NCBI GenBank assembly: GCA_001566295.1 | Contig: KQ964259.1 | Location: 558,001-622,000, forward strand | Length of the DNA: 64,000 bases | Reading direction: 5' to 3' | Source: Microdochium bolleyi | Lineage: Eukaryota > Ascomycota > Sordariomycetes > Xylariales > Microdochiaceae | Part shown: one piece after another, positions 58,891-64,000 of the stretch | Numbering within the stretch: the first letter of the stretch is position 1 | Layout: the number at the start of each line of letters is the position of its first letter | The notes under the pieces: model-generated | The model's database searches: none | What the model was told of the DNA's origin: nothing | What the model saw: only the letters and a program-made list of their open reading frames with translations | Program-made: the position numbers and the translations under genes

Positions 58891-58906
58891 GTACCTTGGG
58901 GGTACC
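58891..58906. repeat. GTACCTTGGGGGTACC motif pair
   Basis: Near copy of the 58487 element, about 600 bp upstream of the transporter ATG. Confidence 0.55.
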
Positions 58907-59502
58907 TCCCCACCTAGGATCCCACAGATTGCCGTCACAGCTCATCTGCGACCCTGCTTGGCAGCCCTGGAGTGTCTGCACTGCACGGCAGGAGCGTCAC
59001 CAACCACCAGGCACTTACCTTACTGGCAACCTTGAATTCCGAGAACCCGTCCAAGTCTTGCTTGCTTGCCTCCACTTGTCACAGGCGCCCCATTGCCCTT
59101 ATCGTCCCTGTAAAACCACTTCTCCCACCCACCGCAGCACCCCATCATCGACCAAAGTCTCTTCCGTCACTGCTGCTTGGCTGCATCCCACCCAGACTCA
59201 CTCCCGGCGGATCCATCCTTGACCACGTCGTGCCGCTCCCGGCTCTTTATTGTGACCACCACACCCGCCCTCAACCTCGGCCAGCAGCTTCAGCTGGGAA
59301 TATCTCACCGTCGACTCACGCCTACTCCGCTGTGACCTGACTGCTAGCCCACCATAGACCACGGCTCCGCTCTCTGACAACCCATAACGGTCTGCCACCA
59401 ACAAAGCCTCGCCTCTGGACAAGCGCGAGAGACATCGTCCACGACTGTAGGAAGTCATAGGGGATCACAGTCAACCGCAAAGCCAGCATCAAAGCCGCAG
59501 GC

Positions 59503-60765
59503 ATGGCGACACGGCCAGTGTCACGCGACAGCAGCGACTCGTCCAGGCCTAGTCTGGACGGCATCGACGCCCTCGAGAAGGACAACCTCCTCAACGCGGA
59601 CATCGAAGCGCAAAAGTTCCAGGAGCCTAAGCCCGCGCAATCGATCAACCACGAGGACACCGTCGCGACGAGGAAGAAGCTCATTGCCCTCGCCGGCTAC
59701 TTTGTCTGCAACATTGGCCTCACAATCTACAACAAGGCCGTCCTAGGCTCCGTACGTTTTCCTCTACTGATCCTCAGCTGTACTGGTGGCGGTTTTGCTA
59801 ATCAGACGTCAATCTACAGTTCCGCTTCCCATGGCTGTTGACAGCTCTTCATGCTGGATGTTCTTCGATCGGCACGAGCGTCATGCTCCAGCTCGGCCAC
59901 TACCATACTGCCAAGCTCAACCACCGCGAGCACATGGCCCTGATTGCCTTCTCCTTCCTCTTCACGATCAACATTGCCATCTCGAACGTCTCATTGTAAG
60001 CACATTCCGAGTTCTGACGTGGCTGTCGCCTGCCGAAGCAATGTACTAATCACAAGCCCCGACCACAGAGCAATGGTCTCGGTGCCATTCCACCAGCTAG
60101 TTCGCGCCCTGACGCCTCTCTTTACTACGATCCTCTTCCGGCTCTTCTTCAACCGCAGCTACTCGACTGAGACGTACCTCTCGCTCATCCCAATCATCTT
60201 CGGTGTCTCGCTAGCGACATATGGCGAGCTTACATTCAGCGACCTCGGCTTCATCCTCACGTTCCTGGGCGTGCTCCTTGCGGCATTCAAGACCATTGTC
60301 ACCAACAAGATGATGACGGGGTCTCTTAACCTGAGCTTCTGGGAAATCTTGCGACGCATGTCCCCGCTGGCCTGCATCCAGTCAATCATCTATGCCTGGC
60401 TCACCGGCGAGCTCGCGGCATTCTACAAGTTCTTCACCGAGGAGCTCCTCGCCCCTGGCTACAAGTGGTCGCCATGGCAGTTCTTCCTCATCATGGCTGG
60501 CAACGGTGCGCTGGCGTTTGCCCTCAACGTCTCGAGCTTCAGCACCAACAAGATCGCCGGTGCCCTGACCATGACAGTGTGCGCCAACATCAAGCAGTGC
60601 CTCACCATCATCCTCGGCAGCGTCCTCTTCGAAGTCAACCTGAGCATCATGAACATGTGGGGCATCCTGGTGACTGTGGCTGGCGCCGCCGTCTACTCGT
60701 TTGTGGAGCTTGATTCGAAACGGAAGCTGAAGGCAGCTGCCGCCGCGGGTCCCGCACGCCGCTAA
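59503..60765 (+). CDS. TPT/DUF250-family nucleotide-sugar-type transporter
   Basis: Member of the triose-phosphate-transporter clade of the drug/metabolite superfamily, which holds Golgi nucleotide-sugar transporters including UDP-xylose, UDP-uronic acid and UDP-galactose types; the substrate is not readable from sequence. Exons are 59503-59751, 59820-59995 and 60069-60765; introns of 68 and 73 nt; the product is 373 aa. The cytosolic N-terminus of about 60 residues precedes ten predicted helices. Family motifs are NIGLTIYNKAVLGS|FRFPWLLTALH, SVPFHQLVRALTPLFT and LAAFKTIVTNKMMTG. The C-terminus is basic (SKRKLKAAAAAGPARR), with a possible ER-retrieval character. It is divergent to UGDH and convergent to the glycosyltransferase gene. 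Confidence 0.92.
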
Positions 60766-61814
60766 ACTTGCGCGTACACGATGTTTTCAACGCCGACTAG
60801 CGAGTCATGTTGAAGCTTTCGCTTTCTAGCATGACAGGCGACGTGCATCGCTCGTATACTGCCTTTGGCCCCTTTGGCGTTGGTCCGTCCACGGTTTCGG
60901 TCTCGCGCATCGCAACAGCTGCACGCGACTCCTGGAGCTGACGCGGCCACGTTATGCCACACATCATATCTCTCTCTTCCCGCCTCTCTAGCGGCATTCA
61001 TTTTCTAGAAGTCGTGCATTTGCATCCGGAGTTCGACGGGGATATCATTTGTTTTTGTTCCGGGCTACACCGCCGCATTCTGAAGAGCACATATATCTTG
61101 TTGCGGAGAGTCATATACACACATAGCACACCAGCTTTTACTGCCACGGCAGTGGTCGGTGGATGAACAATACCCAGGCTGGCGGCAAGGCTACGGGGAG
61201 TACATAGTTCAATACGAGAGAAGTTCCTTGCCATGAATCACGATATTGTTGTTTGGATTGCCCTGTGTCTGAAAGAAGCAGTGCTTAGAACTCCGCAGGG
61301 GGGATGTGCGGGGAAAGTCGATCGTGACCCGACCGGGAGCGGGCAGTGTCGACAAAGGTGCACTGCGACAACAACGAGCGCGGGCTGCCTCCCGAAGCAA
61401 CAAGGATACAAGGATACGCACTTTACGATAAGCAAGCACGCTTGACGACTTTTCAAAAGCTTGTCGAAGGTTCAGCCTCTGCAAACCACGCCGAGGCAAA
61501 GATCTCCACAGCGTGGCCGCCCGTCCACCTACGTACCACGTGTACGCAAGCAGGGGTTCGAAAAAGCTTATCTCCCACCCCCAAATCTTGCTGCCTGGCG
61601 CCACCTTCGTCGCCCCGGCCGACTGGACTACCGGTACGCTCGATCAAAAGGAAAGTAGGGTTTAATGCTCGAGAACCCTGTGAACTCATCCATGGGGGGA
61701 TGTCGTGTTCGTCGTCCTGTTTTAGGGTTTATCCTGGCCTCGTGGGCCAACCGCCCTCTTAACCCAGTGAATCAGCTCTCTCGGGCGCTAGGGGCGATTG
61801 TGTGGTTGGCTGGT

Positions 61815-61872
61815 TGGCTGGCTGGCTGGCTGGCTGAGTTCGGCTCGGCTCCATGCATACATGCATGCATGC
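61815..61872. repeat. Adjacent (TGGC)n and (ATGC)n tetranucleotide repeats
   Basis: About five TGGC units end near 61836; after a 16-bp gap an ATGC-type run (one variant unit) occupies 61853-61872. Confidence 0.85.
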
Positions 61873-62010
61873 TGAACCCCAAGTTTCTCCTCCTGGCCTG
61901 GTTGGATACCTCGTGGGGTTTGCCCGCCCGCCAGGCCAGGCCGGGGACTGACGAGACGGGACGCGTAATAACTTCAGTTCAGACCGCACGTCCGCTGGGT
62001 TATTCCGTGT

Positions 62011-62029
62011 ACCACCACCACCACCACCG
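62011..62029. repeat. (ACC)6 trinucleotide repeat
   Basis: Six ACC units, non-coding. Confidence 0.85.
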
Positions 62030-62073
62030 GCAAGGGGGTGGAGCGGCCGCTTTCAGCCGCGGCAGACTAACCC

Positions 62074-62085
62074 CTACCTAGGTAG
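62074..62085. repeat. CTACCTAGGTAG palindrome
   Basis: Perfect 12-bp inverted repeat; a related CTACCTACCTAGCTAG run lies at about 62237-62252. Confidence 0.65.
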
Positions 62086-62654
62086 AACAAGGCTACTTTC
62101 GTCTATGCGTACCTATCAAACAGCTCGAAAGAGACGAATGACACGGAGGCGTTGTTTTTCCCTTCGAGGAAGCAGCGTCAAAGCTGGAGAGGGCACACGT
62201 CAGCTTTTGGGGCTTTGAGGCAAGGCTTTGACTGACTACCTACCTAGCTAGTTAATTAGCAGACTGCGCTATGCATAAAAGTTCCGACGTTTCGGTGGTC
62301 GGACGACGCCCGTCCGATGTCCCGATGTTTGGTAGTGGCTTGCTGCGAGGCTTGAGGTTCGGCGGTGGTCGTCGTCGCCGTGCACCGGTGTCATCGCTCG
62401 CCGTCGGCTGATGGGCTGTGCTTGCGTCGCTGCGTCCTTAGTTTGTGTGTGCATCATTGTGAAAGTCGTGACTTGGAGGTACATCGCTCACGGCGGTCCA
62501 TGTTGTTCTTCAAGTCACACTAGAGGCACAAGACAAGAAATGTCACAGTAAAGCGAGCTATGCTCCTCTATTTCCCTTGTAAATGCCAATGCAAAAACTA
62601 CTACATCAAACGGCAGAATCATCATGCAAGTCGGTCCCCTTGGGGAGATGTCTT

Positions 62655-64000
62655 CTAGCCCCAGTTGTTGCCAAACCCGAGCTCTGACGGGTCGAGCTCC
62701 TCCTCGCCCTGCAATTTCGCCTCAAACGGCGAGCACAGACCGTCCTCCCAGTCTACCCAGCCGCGCTCGCCGTTGATGAACGTCCACGCCCCGGCGAGCG
62801 CATCACGGTGCGGCCCCGTCTTGACAGGGCCCCGTTTCCTCAGGTTCTCAAGCAGCGCCTTCTGGTGCGGGTAGAACCAGCTGCGGCCCCAGTAGATCTC
62901 GCGGTACGCCTTCTTGCCCGTGAAGTGAACGACAGGAGGGATCGTCATGGACGCGGTGTTGACGATCAGCGGCACTGTCGACCACGAGAACAGCTCCTCG
63001 GACAGGTGCGCCCTCGAGTCCTTGTGGTCGTCGGCTCGTGCGCTCGCTGCCAGCGGCGAGGGCGAGAGAGTCACGAGGTCGTTGGGCAGGATGTAGTTGG
63101 GTTGCTGCCAGTTCCAGTCGCCCATGGTGGAGATGTAATGCTGGGAGATGTTGTGTCGTACCCACGCCAAGTATTCATCGTAGTAGGCAATGGTCTGCCA
63201 CATGTTGGACTCGTAGTCGAGTCCAATGTAGTACTCGGCGCGCGTGCCCTTGGACAGCTGGGGAATGTCCTTGTCGGGCTGCTTGGGAAGCAGGTAGCCT
63301 TCTATCTCCGTGACGTTCTTGCCCTGGGCCTTGTCGGCCTGGAGCTTGAGCAGGCGGCGTTTGTATGACTGCTCGCCTTGCACGATGCCAAAGTAATACT
63401 GGTCCGAGTCGGTGACGTGGTTCTCCTCAATCTTGCGCATAGCAGCCTCGAAGACGTCGCGGACCTCGCGGACCGTTCCCATGATGGTGCCAGAGTTAAG
63501 CCACCGTGGCCTGGTGTGCTCCGACGGGCCGATGTCCGTGGCAGGGCCAAAGCCCTTTTTGGGCAAACGAGGCTCGGGGACAGCCCAGCAGGCAGGACGC
63601 TCCCACCCACCCGGCCAGCAGATCTTGTCGGAGCCAAAGATGACGGTATCCTTCATGTCGTGTTTGTCGACCAGGTCCTGGCCGTACGAGGCGACGTTCT
63701 GGCGGTAGCCGGCCTCGACTGTGTCGTAGTAGCGCTTGATCATGACATTGCCAGGCAGCTGGAACCAGGCATCGAAGCCATCCATCATGTAGACGAACTC
63801 GTCATCCTCGGACTCGGGCAGTGAGTGGAGGTAGTCGAGCACGCCCGAAACCTTTGTCAGATGCTGCTTGTAGTCGTCCTTGTCCTCTGGGGCGCCGTAG
63901 TTGATAAGGACCGGCGCTGGGTAGCCCATGAATGCTGCCGAGGTGAGGAGCTGGCATAGGTGGTGATTTGTGCTCGTGGCGGGAATGAGCAGGTGCATGC
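62655..64000 (-). CDS. PLOD-like glycosyltransferase, 5'-truncated by window
   Basis: Probable secretory-pathway glycosyltransferase with a domain resembling the GT domain of procollagen-lysine hydroxylases. 447 residues are visible without introns; the reading frame is open to the window edge. The Met at 63998 is followed directly by domain sequence (HLLIPATSTNHHLCQLLTSA), so the true start and any signal anchor lie outside. Key stretches: VYMMDGFDAWFQLP, which holds the Asp pair expected to bind metal and sugar nucleotide; WPGGWERPACW; PRWLNSGTIMG; DSDQYYFG; and VHFTGKKAYRE near the end. N-glycosylation sequons (NVT, NIS) agree with a luminal protein. Donor and acceptor are unknown. Confidence 0.8.
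   Translation of the reverse strand, partial: MHLLIPATSTNHHLCQLLTSAAFMGYPAPVLINYGAPEDKDDYKQHLTKVSGVLDYLHSLPESEDDEFVYMMDGFDAWFQLPGNVMIKRYYDTVEAGYRQNVASYGQDLVDKHDMKDTVIFGSDKICWPGGWERPACWAVPEPRLPKKGFGPATDIGPSEHTRPRWLNSGTIMGTVREVRDVFEAAMRKIEENHVTDSDQYYFGIVQGEQSYKRRLLKLQADKAQGKNVTEIEGYLLPKQPDKDIPQLSKGTRAEYYIGLDYESNMWQTIAYYDEYLAWVRHNISQHYISTMGDWNWQQPNYILPNDLVTLSPSPLAASARADDHKDSRAHLSEELFSWSTVPLIVNTASMTIPPVVHFTGKKAYREIYWGRSWFYPHQKALLENLRKRGPVKTGPHRDALAGAWTFINGERGWVDWEDGLCSPFEAKLQGEEELDPSELGFGNNWG

Larger units (their letters stand above)
56356..59502. other. 3.1-kb divergent intergenic region (UGDH / transporter)
   Basis: Promoter region shared by two divergent genes. Open frames (56794-57564 + and others) show no family resemblance. 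It holds several GGTACC palindromes, listed separately, and no confident gene. Confidence 0.5.
60766..62654. other. Convergent 3' flanks with simple-repeat cluster
   Basis: No gene. A 450-bp part (61.8-62.25 kb) is unusually dense in short tandem repeats, listed separately. Confidence 0.5.

Noticed and set aside
1..64000. RIP-mutated transposons, CRISPR arrays, bacterial-type promoters or ribosome binding sites
   Set aside because: No AT-rich degenerate blocks, spacer-repeat arrays or prokaryotic gene structure are present; the sequence is ordinary fungal nuclear DNA.

Overview
The window is nuclear DNA from a filamentous ascomycete, most likely a Sordariomycete. Genes are compact and most carry 0-3 short introns (about 50-110 nt) with GTRNGT-type donors; coding DNA is GC-rich at third positions; the gene set (mannitol-1-phosphate dehydrogenase, BLI-3, acylcarnitine carrier, Msc2-type zinc transporter, fungal TFIIIC subunit) is typical of Pezizomycotina. 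I cannot name the species. I see no tRNA, rRNA, transposon or CRISPR feature, and no obvious AT-rich RIP-type decay.

Layout. 1-4.9 kb: 5' nine exons of the COPI coatomer beta' subunit (cut by the window edge) and intronless mannitol-1-phosphate dehydrogenase, both on the minus strand. 4.9-10.9 kb: a 6-kb gene-poor block. 10.9-20.4 kb: minus-strand MFS monocarboxylate-type transporter, mitochondrial CDP-diacylglycerol synthase TAM41, carnitine/acylcarnitine carrier and a histidine-rich CDF zinc transporter. 21.6-31 kb: ALG1 mannosyltransferase, a UBE2G-family ubiquitin-conjugating enzyme, spliceosomal SNU23, diphthine synthase DPH5, the light-responsive flavin-fold protein BLI-3 and an F-box-like protein. 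31.6-48.2 kb: a histidine-phosphatase-fold protein, GPI8 transamidase, a TFIIIC subunit, a membrane protein with two PPxY motifs, three small hypothetical proteins and a CHIP-like TPR/U-box ubiquitin ligase. 48.2-54.7 kb: a second gene-poor block with simple repeats. 54.7-64 kb: UDP-glucose 6-dehydrogenase, a TPT-family nucleotide-sugar-type transporter and a PLOD-like glycosyltransferase (cut by the right edge).

Functional links. Most genes are housekeeping: secretory pathway (SEC27, ALG1, GPI8, MSC2), mitochondria (TAM41, acylcarnitine carrier), ubiquitin (E2, U-box ligase, possibly the PPxY protein) and RNA/translation (SNU23, DPH5, TFIIIC). The clearest candidate module is the last 9 kb, where a nucleotide-sugar enzyme, a sugar-nucleotide-type transporter and a glycosyltransferase sit side by side and could together make a glucuronate- or xylose-containing glycan. 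Other points to check: a possible mitochondrial isoform of BLI-3, CCTCGG motifs upstream of the acylcarnitine carrier, an in-frame stop-free intron in the F-box gene, and a recurrent GGTACC/TACCTNNAGGTA palindrome family in intergenic DNA.
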